This document shows, piece by piece, positions 14,836 through 23,116 of a stretch of 32,204 bases of DNA (its first letter is position 1; each line of letters begins with the position of its first letter). The notes beneath the pieces are model-generated. The model searched no databases. It had not been told where the DNA came from and saw nothing but the letters and a program-made list of their open reading frames with translations. The position numbers and the translations under genes were made by a program. Where the stretch lies: positions 1-32,204 of the forward strand of contig CAJUTJ010000048.1 of assembly GCA_910589655.1 (NCBI GenBank), given 5' to 3'. Origin of the DNA: an uncultured Acetatifactor sp. Its GTDB lineage: Bacteria > Bacillota > Clostridia > Lachnospirales > Lachnospiraceae.

Positions 14836-16020
14836 TTAGAAGATTCTTCTCACTGCCAGAATCTTTCTGTAATCGGCGTTGGAAACGATAATACCGGTTC
14901 TGGAGTTGGATGCATGGACAATTTGTCCGTTACCGATATACAATCCTACATGGCCGGAATAGCATACGAGATCTCCGGGCTGTGCATTGCCGATACCGTC
15001 TACCGCCGCACCCTGACTGCGGTCCGCCGAAGAGGAATGAGGCAGGCTGACACCAAAGTTAGCATATACACTCATTACAAATCCGGAGCAGTCTGCACCG
15101 TTGGTAAGGCTGGTTCCTCCGTATACATACGGATTGCCTACAAACTGCAAAGCATATTCTGCAACTGCAGAACCCATTTCACTGTCACCACTGACTACAT
15201 ATGTCTGAGCAGGTGCACTGCTTCCACTGTTGGCAGCATTTTCCGCCGCTCTTGCTGCTGCGGCTTCACGGGCTCTCCTACGCTCTTCCTCCTCCTTAGC
15301 GAGACGGGCTTCTTCCTCCTCCTTGGACTCTGCCTGAACAAACTCGCTGTGAAGGTCAACATACTCGGTGGAAACCCATCCGATACCTTCTTCTACGTCC
15401 ACTTTTACCCAGCCTTCCGTTTCTTCCAGAACCACCAGTTCGTCCTCCAGCGGAATCAGGCCCAGAACGGATGCTTCCAAGCTAGGCTCCGAGCGAACCT
15501 TTAAGGTTGTGGTGTTAACTCTTGCAATTCTGGTTCCCACCTGTCTGGCAAGCTCAACGGCACCTTCACCGGTCACACAAAATTCTCCCTTTACATATCC
15601 TGTCACATTGCCGGAAGTAATCTGATACCACCCGTTTTCCTCACTGATAAAAGTACCTACGGAATTATTATAAAGTTTACCTACGATTTCTCCTTCTTCA
15701 CTGGGAACGCTTCTGACGTTCACATAATTTGTTACCTGTGCAATAACCAAATTGCGAAACAGATCCTCTTCTGTCGGCTCGGCTTCCGGAATAACCAGTC
15801 CGACCTCCTCGGCCGCCGCCCACTCAATGATTGCCTCGATAGGCATTATCGAATCCGATGAAACTTCAGTTAAACTGTTCCCTCTGTTCAGTGCAAGATT
15901 TACTCCTCCGCTGGACAATACGGATGACCTGCCGGCTGCTTCCGCTGTCAGGCTCATTCCCGAAAAGGCAAGTGCCGTTGCCAATCCACAGGCTGTCATT
16001 CTGATCGTTTTCAAATTCAT
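14836..16020 (-). CDS. Secreted NlpC/P60 peptidoglycan hydrolase with two SH3b domains
   Basis: Starting at the ATG at 16020 (AAGGAG, 7-nt spacing) it has 394 residues. A signal peptide is clear (about 1-28, ending SLTAEAAG). Two bacterial SH3 domains follow (about 94-146 and 165-221; YVNVRSVPSEEGEIVGKL and TLKVRSEPSLEASVLGLI). Then comes a charged Glu/Arg/Ala helix (about 230-262) and a C-terminal NlpC/P60 domain with Cys311 (NGADCSGFVMSVY), His357 (YSGHVGLYIGNG) and His369 (IVHASN). It should cut gamma-D-Glu to diamino-acid links in stem peptides outside the cell. It has its own consensus promoter and terminator. A frame open to 16047 is rejected because the ribosome site is at 16020. Confidence 0.95.
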   Translation of the reverse strand: MNLKTIRMTACGLATALAFSGMSLTAEAAGRSSVLSSGGVNLALNRGNSLTEVSSDSIMPIEAIIEWAAAEEVGLVIPEAEPTEEDLFRNLVIAQVTNYVNVRSVPSEEGEIVGKLYNNSVGTFISEENGWYQITSGNVTGYVKGEFCVTGEGAVELARQVGTRIARVNTTTLKVRSEPSLEASVLGLIPLEDELVVLEETEGWVKVDVEEGIGWVSTEYVDLHSEFVQAESKEEEEARLAKEEEERRRAREAAAARAAENAANSGSSAPAQTYVVSGDSEMGSAVAEYALQFVGNPYVYGGTSLTNGADCSGFVMSVYANFGVSLPHSSSADRSQGAAVDGIGNAQPGDLVCYSGHVGLYIGNGQIVHASNSRTGIIVSNADYRKILAVRRIF

Positions 16021-16085
16021 TGTTATCTCCTTCGTATCTAAAAACACTCACTTGATTTGTTACGAAATTATTACGTCCGTTAACA

Positions 16086-16114
16086 AATATATCACTTATT
16101 TCCTCCTTTGTCAA
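16086..16114 (-). promoter_or_regulatory. Strong sigma-A-type promoter of the NlpC/P60 gene
   Basis: On the minus strand, TTGACA (16109-16114) and TATATT (16086-16091) are 17 bp apart. The leader is about 60 nt and ends in AAGGAG before the start at 16020. Confidence 0.8.
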
Positions 16115-16177
16115 CCTTGACTATAAATCGTCTATTCTTAAACAAAGTGGCTATTTTACGCGGTTTTCAGGCATTTT

Positions 16178-16217
16178 AAAGAGGAATCCCTTCAAAAAAG
16201 CGGGATTCCTCTTTCTA
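16178..16217. terminator. Hairpin terminator downstream of trxB
   Basis: AAAGAGGAATCCC pairs with GGGATTCCTCTTT, a perfect 13-bp stem around about 11 nt, 40 bp after the trxB stop. The better T-tract (eight T after 16217) is on the plus strand. On the minus strand the stem itself ends in three T, so it may act in both directions. Confidence 0.65.
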
Positions 16218-16255
16218 AATTTTTTTTGCATTTCTTTATGAAATCTTAAATTTTT

Positions 16256-17167
16256 CTATTTTTTATTAACATAATTTCCGGCGGAAACCGCTGCGTTGGC
16301 ACCGTCCGCTGCTGCCGTCACAATCTGTCTGATCGGTTTCTTACGGATGTCTCCCGCCACATATAAGCCGGGGACATTTGTGGAGCAATCTTCCCCCGCC
16401 AAAACATAACCGCCTTCATCACAGTCAACCATATCTTTTATCAGTGTCGAATCGGGACGGATTCCCACAGCCACAAAAATTCCTTCCACGACCAGATCAA
16501 ATTCTTCTTCTGTTTTCAAATTTTTGATCCGGAGATTCTCCACCTCATTTTCCCCTTGGATTTCCGTGACAATATGGCTGTATAGGAATTCCACGTTAGG
16601 AAGCGCCTTCAATTCCTGCTGCAGCACCTGCGCGCCCCGCAGTTCATCCCTTCGATGGATCAGATATACCTTCTCACAGATACCCGCCAGATAAATGGCA
16701 TCTTCCAAAGCCACGTCTCCTCCGCCTGCCACAGCCACCGTCCTGCCCCTAAAAAAAGCCCCGTCACAGGTAGCGCAATAAGACACGCCTCTTCCGGACA
16801 GTTTCTCCTCACCGGGCACATTCAAATGCGCATGTTCCGCGCCGGAGGCGAGAATTACCGTTTTGCTTTCCAAAAGTTCTCCCTCTACCGTCACCAGCTT
16901 TTTATCACCCTGATTTTCTATGGAAGTGACACAGCCCTCCCGGAATTCCACTGCCAGCTTATCCGCATGAGCGCGAAACTGCATTCCCAGATCGAAGCCG
17001 TTGATTCCGGGCATTCCCGGATAATTGTCCACTTCGTAAGTATTTAGAACCTGACCGCCGCTCATGGGCGCCTTCTCCACTACCAGCAGGTTAAGCCCCG
17101 CCCTCTTTCCGTATATTGCAGCAGACAGCCCCGCAGGACCGGAACCGATAATAATCAAATCATACAT
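16256..17167 (-). CDS. trxB: Thioredoxin-disulfide reductase
   Basis: The ATG at 17167, with AGGAGG and 7-nt spacing, gives 303 residues, close to the family norm; the frame runs 20 codons further without support. FAD-binding GSGPAG lies at residues 8-13, the redox-active CATC at 131-134, the NADPH-domain GGGDVALEDA at about 148-157 and the NADPH phosphate-binding HRRDELR at about 171-177. The C-terminal FAD-contact motif is GLYVAGDIRKKPIRQIVTAA. It reduces thioredoxin with NADPH in the cytoplasm. No thioredoxin gene is adjacent. A promoter is proposed at 17368-17396, giving a long leader that contains one repeat copy. Confidence 0.96.
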   Translation of the reverse strand: MYDLIIIGSGPAGLSAAIYGKRAGLNLLVVEKAPMSGGQVLNTYEVDNYPGMPGINGFDLGMQFRAHADKLAVEFREGCVTSIENQGDKKLVTVEGELLESKTVILASGAEHAHLNVPGEEKLSGRGVSYCATCDGAFFRGRTVAVAGGGDVALEDAIYLAGICEKVYLIHRRDELRGAQVLQQELKALPNVEFLYSHIVTEIQGENEVENLRIKNLKTEEEFDLVVEGIFVAVGIRPDSTLIKDMVDCDEGGYVLAGEDCSTNVPGLYVAGDIRKKPIRQIVTAAADGANAAVSAGNYVNKK

Positions 17168-17237
17168 ATGGAATCCTCCTTTATATACATAAGCACCGGA
17201 AATCTCTATGTGCCTGCTTTCGCACATTATATGTTAC

Positions 17238-17310
17238 TTTTTACACCCCTGCCGCCGCGAGGCGTTTTCATGCGCTTTTTGTGCTGCCGGTCACGGAGTG
17301 AACAGCAGCC
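17238..17310. repeat. Dispersed intergenic repeat, copy C (in the trxB leader)
   Basis: TTTACACCCC (17238-17247) is followed by a CGCGAGGCGTTTTCA block and ends with GGTCACGGAGTGAACAGCAG (17289-17308). The first half matches 17591-17640 closely. The last part matches the GAGTGAACAGTAA motif at 128-140 and 3537-3549. It is non-coding. Confidence 0.6.
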
Positions 17311-17367
17311 ATTATATGCGTCCGGATTCAAACCGTCTTACATAAAAAATGTTCCGGTCAATACACA

Positions 17368-17396
17368 AGTATAATCCTTTTAGAATAGAAAAGCAA
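17368..17396 (-). promoter_or_regulatory. Candidate trxB promoter
   Basis: On the minus strand, TTGCTT (17391-17396) and TATACT (17368-17373) are 17 bp apart. The leader to the trxB start would be about 190 nt and crosses repeat copy C. Confidence 0.5.
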
Positions 17397-17434
17397 TGCC
17401 GGACGTGGTATACTATGCTCATACAGAAACAGTA

Positions 17435-17578
17435 GATTACTGCTCACTCGCTGCCGCCGCAAGGTGTTTTCACGCTGTTTCTGCGTGATAAACCCGAGAC
17501 ATGCGGGCGCCAAAACGCATTCTTTCCGCGTTTTGTGCGCATTCTTGTAACGGTTCAGTGACCTGCCTGAACTGTTAC
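17435..17578. repeat. Dispersed intergenic repeat, copy D, with inverted repeats
   Basis: ATTACTGCTCACTCGCTGCC (17436-17455) is the reverse complement of the GAGTGAACAGTAAT motif seen elsewhere. GCCGCAAGGTGTTTTCACGC follows, and the block ends TGCGTGAT. Downstream are CAAAACGC/GCGTTTTG arms (about 17511-17535) and GTAACGGTTCAGTGACC/GAACTGTTAC arms (about 17548-17578). No ORF with a ribosome site is seen. Confidence 0.5.
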
Positions 17579-17590
17579 ACAGCGGGTTGC

Positions 17591-17693
17591 TTTACACCCC
17601 CACTCCACCACGAGGCGTTTTCACGCGCTCTTTGCGTGATCAAACCACAGCGAATAGATTAATCCCTTGGACAGCCGTGAGCGAAACCGCTGT
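17591..17693. repeat. Dispersed intergenic repeat, copies B and E upstream of the SDR gene
   Basis: 17591-17640 repeats the TTTACACCCC ... GAGGCGTTTTCACGCGC block of copy C. 17633-17693 repeats the roughly 60-bp element of 3444-3503 with about 53 identical positions. The two blocks overlap at TGCGTGAT, so this is the most complete form of the composite element. It ends 20 bp before the SDR start codon. Confidence 0.7.
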
Positions 17694-17713
17694 CTATTAA
17701 CGAAAGGCAGCCT

Positions 17714-18463
17714 ATGAAAACACAAACTTCCGAACACAGTTCCGAACCGAAAACAGCGCTCATCACCGGCGCTTCCAGAGGAATCGGTAAAGCCACCGCC
17801 AGACTCTTTGCCCAAAAGGGATACCGGCTCTATATCACATGCTGTAATTCCATGAAAGAGCTGGAAAGTACAGCCTTGAAATTACAGGCGGAATATCATA
17901 TTTCCTGCATTCCCGTCCGCGCGGACATGGGAAATTACGAAGATGTGGAACGGCTTTTTTCCCAAATAAGCTCGCTGGATGTACTGGTAAACAATGCCGG
18001 AACGGCCCATATCGGCCTTCTCACCGATATGACCGTGGAAGAATGGCATCGTGTGCTCTCCGTAAATCTGGATTCCTGCTTTTACACTTGCAAATGCGCC
18101 ATCCCCCTCATGCTTCAAAAGCACAGCGGAAGGATCATTAATGTCTCCTCCGTCTGGGGCAATGTAGGAGCTTCCATGGAAACGGCCTACTCTGCGTCAA
18201 AAGGAGGCGTAAACAGCTTTACCAAAGCTTTGGCAAAGGAACTTGCCCCCAGCAATATACAAGTCAATGCCGTTGCCTGCGGCGTTATGGATACCGCTAT
18301 GAACCATTGTCTCTCGCCGGAGGATATGGATGCACTGAAAGCGGAAATTCCTTCCGACCGGCTGGGAGATCCCATGGAGGCGGCAAAACTGATCCTACAG
18401 ATTTCGGAAGCTCCCACTTACATGACCGGACAGATTATAACAATAGATGGCGGATGGTATTAA
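17714..18463 (+). CDS. Short-chain dehydrogenase/reductase (FabG-like)
   Basis: This 249-residue classical SDR has the cofactor motif TGASRGIG (18-25) and NNAG (93-96). The catalytic Ser145 or Ser146 (NVSSVWG), Tyr159 and Lys163 (YSASK) follow, and it ends in the FabG-like MTGQIITIDGGWY. It is an NAD(P)H-dependent carbonyl reductase; the substrate is not visible. FabG paralogues of this size in clostridia include fatty-acid beta-ketoacyl reductases and YmfI-like reductases of the EF-P modification pathway. No fatty-acid genes are adjacent. The start follows GAAAGG. It stands alone on the plus strand with repeat DNA directly upstream and no clear promoter between. Confidence 0.9.
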   Translation: MKTQTSEHSSEPKTALITGASRGIGKATARLFAQKGYRLYITCCNSMKELESTALKLQAEYHISCIPVRADMGNYEDVERLFSQISSLDVLVNNAGTAHIGLLTDMTVEEWHRVLSVNLDSCFYTCKCAIPLMLQKHSGRIINVSSVWGNVGASMETAYSASKGGVNSFTKALAKELAPSNIQVNAVACGVMDTAMNHCLSPEDMDALKAEIPSDRLGDPMEAAKLILQISEAPTYMTGQIITIDGGWY

Positions 18464-18538
18464 GCCCTCCGCCGTCTGTCAGGTAAAGTATCTTTTCTAT
18501 TCTTTCGTTTCGGACAATACAAAAGTGTGCCCATACAT

Positions 18539-18799
18539 TTAGCTAAGCTTTTCCCTTTCTTCCGCGGCGATTGCGCTTACGTCCGTGTCACTTACCAAAG
18601 AATCCACAATCTTCTGCATCTCGTCTCTGGATTTCGCATCCTTGCAACGCATAATCAAATGCTCTCTCTCCGTCTCCGAGAGAGACGCATAGTTTCTCAT
18701 CGCATGTTCATTAGTTGCCAAAGCAAATCCAAATCCCAGCGGTATATCTGTCATGCCCAGTGTACCGGCCGCCAGACCGTTTGCATTATTAATATCCAT
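18539..18799 (-). CDS. Small uncharacterised protein
   Basis: With ATG at 18799 (GGAG 10 nt upstream) the product has 86 residues; an ATG at 18808 is too close to the same ribosome site. The N-terminal half, MDINNANGLAAGTLG followed by MTDIPLGFGFALA, is Gly/Ala-rich and slightly hydrophobic. The C-terminal half (LSETEREHLIMRCKDAKSRDEMQKIVDSLV) is charged and helical. It lies 55 bp after the GH35 gene on the same strand and ends the long minus-strand gene series. I do not recognise the family with certainty; codon use and a good ribosome site make it likely real. Confidence 0.7.
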   Translation of the reverse strand: MDINNANGLAAGTLGMTDIPLGFGFALATNEHAMRNYASLSETEREHLIMRCKDAKSRDEMQKIVDSLVSDTDVSAIAAEEREKLS

Positions 18800-18853
18800 A
18801 CTGCACATACTCCTTTCTTATGCATGTTCTGCAAGAATAGTATGTGCAAAAAT

Positions 18854-20602
18854 TCATCCGATATCCGGCTGATCCGCCAAGGTTATGGTCTCCGCCGCCT
18901 TTCCTTCCGTCTCGAACAAAATGATCTGATTTGTTCCCTTTTTCAGCAAGGGAGCAGGAATGTACAGACGTTTCTGGGGGCCGATTTCCCAAAATCTTCC
19001 GATATGAAATCCGTTCACGAACGCACAGCCTTTGCCCCATCCCGAAAAATCAAGAAAGGTATCTCCCAGCTCCTCCGCCTCAAACTCAAATCGGCAGAAG
19101 GACGGAGTCCCCTCAATATATGGACGCCGGAAGTCCACCCTCTCCACATGATCTAAAGGCAGAGGGTACTGCTGCCAGTGGTTATGCATATGGCCGTTGA
19201 TCTGGACACATTGGCAGATTCCCTTTCTCTGCTTCTCCATCCGGGGGCCGAAATTGACACGGCCCATATTTTCTACCAAAATATCCAGTCTGTCTCCTTT
19301 CCGGATGGAGTATTTCGGCTCATGCTCCTCCAAAAGCTCTCTGTCATAGAGCGTGAGCAGCGGCTGATCCTCCACCCAGATGTTTGCCCGGTCGTTTGCC
19401 TCCCACAGTCTGATCTTATCCAGACTTTCCTCCGTGTCCAAGGCAGAACGGTACAAAATATATCCGTAATTCTGCCCCAGCTGCTCCATAGACTGAGGGT
19501 ATATGCTCTCCCGGCAGCTGCTAAGATTATCCAAGTTGGCAAATAACCCCGTCTTCTCCTGCAGGGTTAACGTTCCGTATGCTTTTCTCTGTATCTCCAT
19601 GGAAAGCTTTACATCGGGAAGCTTAGTATACTTTCCGATAACTTCCCGATATCTGCGGTATTTCTCCGTTATCTGTCCGTCCTCTGTGAGCACTCCGTCA
19701 TAATCGTAAGAAGTCACATCGGGCGTCAATGCGTCATAATAATTGGATCCGTTCATAAAACCAAAATTGGTGCCGCCCTCAAACATATAAATATTGACAT
19801 GACCCAGTTCCAGCATTTTATCCAAGTCTTTGGCGCTTTCTTCCAAATTGCCTCGCATATGGCCGCCGTTTCCCCAATGATCAAACCAACCCACCCAAAA
19901 TTCCGTGCACATAAGAGGACCGCCCTCCGTATATTTCTCCAATACGGCAAATCGCTCCTCCGTCCGGGAACCGAAGTTTCCCGTGGCCAATGCACCCTTT
20001 AATCTGCCGGCGTTAAGGCTCTCCGGATAAGGTCCGTCCGACGTCAGCAAGGGCACATTGATTCCCTTTTCCACCATCAGTCTGCGGATTTCTTCCGGAT
20101 ATCCGTTATCATTTGCAAAATAGCCGTACTCGTTTTCTACCTGCATCAATATAACAGGACCGCCCTCGGTAAACTGCCAAGGAGCTATTTTCGGCATCAA
20201 TACATTGTAATAGGCTTCCACATGTCTCAAATAGGGTTCATAGCTGATCCGCAGCCGCATACCCTCTTCTCTCAACAGCCACGCAGGCAGACCGCCGAAT
20301 TCCCATTCCGCGCATATGTAGGGTGACGGCCTGATAATCACATACAATCCCAGCTCCTGTGCCAGCCGGATAAAGCGTTCCACATCCAGTATGCCGTCAA
20401 AACAAAATTCTCCCGGCTCCGGCTCATGGAGATTCCACGGAATATAAGTCTCCACCGTGTTACAGCCCATGGCCTTTAATTTTTCCAAGCGGTCCTGCCA
20501 GTATTCGGGCACCGTTCTGAAATAATGGAAAGCTCCGGAAATAATTTTGAAAGGGGTCCCGTTCACATAAAAAGTATCTTTAATCTCAACTGTTCCTGCC
20601 AT
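18854..20602 (-). CDS. Glycoside hydrolase family 35 beta-galactosidase
   Basis: This 582-residue enzyme shows the GH35 TIM barrel: GAFHYFRTVPEYWQDRL (23-39), YIPWNLHEPEPGEFCF, and RPSPYICAEWEFGGLPAWLL (91-110). The acid/base is Glu158 in QVENEYG and the nucleophile is Glu234 in CTEFWVGWF. C-terminal beta domains follow, with FVNGFHIGRFWEIGPQKRLYIPAPLLKKGTN, the usual galactose-binding-like end. No signal peptide is seen, so it is cytoplasmic and should act on imported beta-galactosides. AAGGAGG precedes the ATG. It has its own promoter (20637-20665). No sugar transporter lies within the window. Confidence 0.95.
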   Translation of the reverse strand: MAGTVEIKDTFYVNGTPFKIISGAFHYFRTVPEYWQDRLEKLKAMGCNTVETYIPWNLHEPEPGEFCFDGILDVERFIRLAQELGLYVIIRPSPYICAEWEFGGLPAWLLREEGMRLRISYEPYLRHVEAYYNVLMPKIAPWQFTEGGPVILMQVENEYGYFANDNGYPEEIRRLMVEKGINVPLLTSDGPYPESLNAGRLKGALATGNFGSRTEERFAVLEKYTEGGPLMCTEFWVGWFDHWGNGGHMRGNLEESAKDLDKMLELGHVNIYMFEGGTNFGFMNGSNYYDALTPDVTSYDYDGVLTEDGQITEKYRRYREVIGKYTKLPDVKLSMEIQRKAYGTLTLQEKTGLFANLDNLSSCRESIYPQSMEQLGQNYGYILYRSALDTEESLDKIRLWEANDRANIWVEDQPLLTLYDRELLEEHEPKYSIRKGDRLDILVENMGRVNFGPRMEKQRKGICQCVQINGHMHNHWQQYPLPLDHVERVDFRRPYIEGTPSFCRFEFEAEELGDTFLDFSGWGKGCAFVNGFHIGRFWEIGPQKRLYIPAPLLKKGTNQIILFETEGKAAETITLADQPDIG

Positions 20603-20636
20603 CTTGCGGCCTCCTTATTCCGTTTCGAGTCTGTTT

Positions 20637-20665
20637 ATTATTCCAGTTCCGACTCTTCTTTTCAA
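20637..20665 (-). promoter_or_regulatory. Candidate promoter of the GH35 gene, within a duplicated 26-bp element
   Basis: On the minus strand, TTGAAA (20660-20665) and AATAAT (20637-20642) are 17 bp apart. 20640-20665 matches 23085-23110, upstream of the TPR-DUF4037 gene, at 24 of 26 positions. Confidence 0.55.
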
Positions 20666-20714
20666 CGCCTGCCTCAGGGAAGGAATTTTCATTTGCTTTG
20701 TCCCCTTAGCCGGC

Positions 20715-23075
20715 CTATTTAAATGCTGCATCCGTCTTCTGTTCCGCCTCTTTCAGGCTGCCGTAGCCGTACATCCTGACATTATTCAGCATGATATCAT
20801 GGGCAAGGTTCTTATGGTTTCTGGCATATTCCACAATGTATCTGCCGTACAGTTCCAGCATCTTGTCGGAATAGGTTCCCAGTTCTCCCCTGAGATAAGT
20901 TTCATAGGATGTATTAAAAGGATTGTCCTCTGTGGTATGGATGCTGCGGGCATTATCTGCCAGCGCCGGATATTCCGCCGCAAACTCTTCCATCCAGCCC
21001 ACCTGCATACCGCAGATCTGCTCGATAATCTTCTGCTTTTCTTCGGTCAGCTCGGGAAAATGGCTTTTTATCTCCGCATATTTCTCAGGAGCCGTACTCT
21101 CCATCATGCGGCCGTATTTTTCTTCAATGAGATTATGCCCCCGGTTATACTCTCTGTGAAAATCATATAAATACTGCATCAGCATAGTTCTGTTCCATGT
21201 CTGATACTGGCTCTTTCTCATAATGGAGAAGGTAAACCAGTCGTTCTGGCAGCTGGCACGCCCTCCCTCATTGTGAACTTTATCAAATGCTTCAAACTCC
21301 AGCTTTGCAATGTCTTCCACCAGCTCCTGATTCGATTTCAGCGCCAGAGAAGCCTTGTACACCAACTCCTCACTGTGAGCGTCCAGATAAGGTTCAATAT
21401 CACTGATGATATCCATTCCGTACATTTCCATGGCAAAGAAAGCCCCCACTCTCTCTATTGCCTCTTGAGGATTTCCTGTTTCCTGTGCGGCTGCTGCATC
21501 CTGAAAGCCGTTCACGGAATGCAAGGTTCCTGCTTTTCGGAAATGATCCGCTTCCTGAATCACCTGCTGTAATAATAGAGATAATTCTCTTCCCGCCTCC
21601 GATTCTTCCAGACTTCTGCGCAGCCATTTATTGTGTAACGGATAACGGTTTTCAATAAAGTGCTGGAGCTTCATGGCATAGCAAATACCTTCCCACATCA
21701 TCATCCGGGCCGTCAAGTCATCCCCACGCCGCTTCATGCGGCCATAATTATATTGTGCAGCCTGCGCGAACTTTGCTCCGTTCTCCGCAATCTTTAAGAG
21801 CTGAATATTCTCGGGATATCCTTGCTTCAACTTTTCCCGAAAAGCAGTGAACTTCCCTTCCGGATCACGGAATACCTCTCCGTTTACCGCGGCCGCCAGA
21901 GAACTGTCGGCAGTCGTCTTCCAATTGATTTCTTCATAGCGCGCTGCTCCCGTCAGCTCCCGGTAAAAATCGGAAATCACAAGCACTCCGCGCCGATTCC
22001 TGTCGTTTACATGGCGGGCGCATCTGTATCCCTTAAACTCTTTCGGCAGCTCCTGCCATGCTTCCTCCAGCTGTTTCCCGATCTGCTCATAGGTCTCTTC
22101 CGTTATCCAAATGCAGAACTCCGGACCCCAGTCATGATCTCTGGAAAACACATCATCATAACCGAAGCAATCCGAACCTCTGCCTGCCAGTCCTACGGCA
22201 ATCTTGTCCAGATACTGCGGAAACTTTTCCCGAAGCATGGGCTCACCGTATGTCTCATAATATTCCCGGGCAATGGCAAGTCCTTTCCCAGCGGCCTTTT
22301 CACAAGCTTCTACATGCTCTTTCAGCCTGTAATACGCTCCGTTTCTGCCCACTCCCTTTTCCACCAGCTCCATAGCCTGCCGATAATAATCTCCGGCTCT
22401 CTCATATTCCTCTTTTTTATAATGGCAAGCCCCCATTGCCGCCAGCGCCGCACCGTAATGACTGTCCATAACACCTGCCTTCCGAAAAGTATCCATTGAT
22501 AAAACAGCGCAACTCTCCGCCTCCTCCAGCTCCCCTAACTGTACACAGGTGGAAGCCAGATTGGCATAGGTCACGCCGATTTCATAGAGCGCTTCTTTTG
22601 CTTTCACAATTTCCAATGCCTTCAACAGACATTCCTTTGCTTTGCCATATTCACGCATTTCCTGAAACAAGAGACTCATATTGTTCTGTAGGCCTGCCAC
22701 GAACAAATGATCCTCCGACAACTGTCTGTTATAGATTTCCTGAACCTCTTGATAGATTTCCAGCGATTCCTGAAGCCTGCCCCCGGCCCTGTAAGCATTT
22801 GCTGCATTTAACAGCGTGGTAGCGTAGGGCACAGTACCTTCCAGCCCCATTCTCTTTGCCTGTGCAATGGCCTGCTCGGCCATCTGAAATGAATTTTCTG
22901 CCTGCCCCGCCTCACGGTAATAACCGATTAACTCGTTGAGCAGCTGCAGAAGGCTGTTATCATCCTGCTCCTGAACCGCCTGCACTACGGAGTCCCGCAT
23001 CAACCTTTCTGCTTCTTCTCCCTTATTTTCCTCAAAGAAACTATCTACCTGATTCAATACATTTTGAATATCCAT
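20715..23075 (-). CDS. TPR - DUF4037 - DUF4125 fusion protein, predicted nucleotidyltransferase-like
   Basis: This 786-residue soluble protein has TPR-like helical repeats in its first ~260 residues (tandem 34-40-residue units such as YATTLLNAANAYRAGGRLQESLEIYQEVQ). The middle begins at about 265 with DUF4037: GLAGRGSDCFGYDD (296-309) then SRDHDWG (311-317). GS plus 11 residues plus Asp-His-Asp fits the polymerase-beta nucleotidyltransferase pattern, with Asp313 and Asp315 as candidate metal ligands. The last ~200 residues resemble DUF4125 (LALKSNQELVEDIAKLEFEAFD, then NEGGRASCQNDWFTFSIMR). The substrate is unknown. It lies between the 53-bp repeat array and the GH35 gene. The domain names are family recognition; transferase activity is inference. 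Confidence 0.85.
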   Translation of the reverse strand: MDIQNVLNQVDSFFEENKGEEAERLMRDSVVQAVQEQDDNSLLQLLNELIGYYREAGQAENSFQMAEQAIAQAKRMGLEGTVPYATTLLNAANAYRAGGRLQESLEIYQEVQEIYNRQLSEDHLFVAGLQNNMSLLFQEMREYGKAKECLLKALEIVKAKEALYEIGVTYANLASTCVQLGELEEAESCAVLSMDTFRKAGVMDSHYGAALAAMGACHYKKEEYERAGDYYRQAMELVEKGVGRNGAYYRLKEHVEACEKAAGKGLAIAREYYETYGEPMLREKFPQYLDKIAVGLAGRGSDCFGYDDVFSRDHDWGPEFCIWITEETYEQIGKQLEEAWQELPKEFKGYRCARHVNDRNRRGVLVISDFYRELTGAARYEEINWKTTADSSLAAAVNGEVFRDPEGKFTAFREKLKQGYPENIQLLKIAENGAKFAQAAQYNYGRMKRRGDDLTARMMMWEGICYAMKLQHFIENRYPLHNKWLRRSLEESEAGRELSLLLQQVIQEADHFRKAGTLHSVNGFQDAAAAQETGNPQEAIERVGAFFAMEMYGMDIISDIEPYLDAHSEELVYKASLALKSNQELVEDIAKLEFEAFDKVHNEGGRASCQNDWFTFSIMRKSQYQTWNRTMLMQYLYDFHREYNRGHNLIEEKYGRMMESTAPEKYAEIKSHFPELTEEKQKIIEQICGMQVGWMEEFAAEYPALADNARSIHTTEDNPFNTSYETYLRGELGTYSDKMLELYGRYIVEYARNHKNLAHDIMLNNVRMYGYGSLKEAEQKTDAAFK

Positions 23076-23084
23076 ATGCTGCCC

Positions 23085-23110
23085 ATTCCAGTTCCGCCTC
23101 TTCTCTTCAA
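23085..23110. repeat. 26-bp element shared with the GH35 promoter region
   Basis: This stretch matches 20640-20665 at 24 of 26 positions. On the minus strand it begins TTGAAG and ends CTGGAAT. Here it ends only 9 nt before the start codon at 23075, so it cannot serve as the same promoter in this position; it may be a protein site or a duplication. Confidence 0.6.
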
Positions 23111-23116
23111 TACCAT

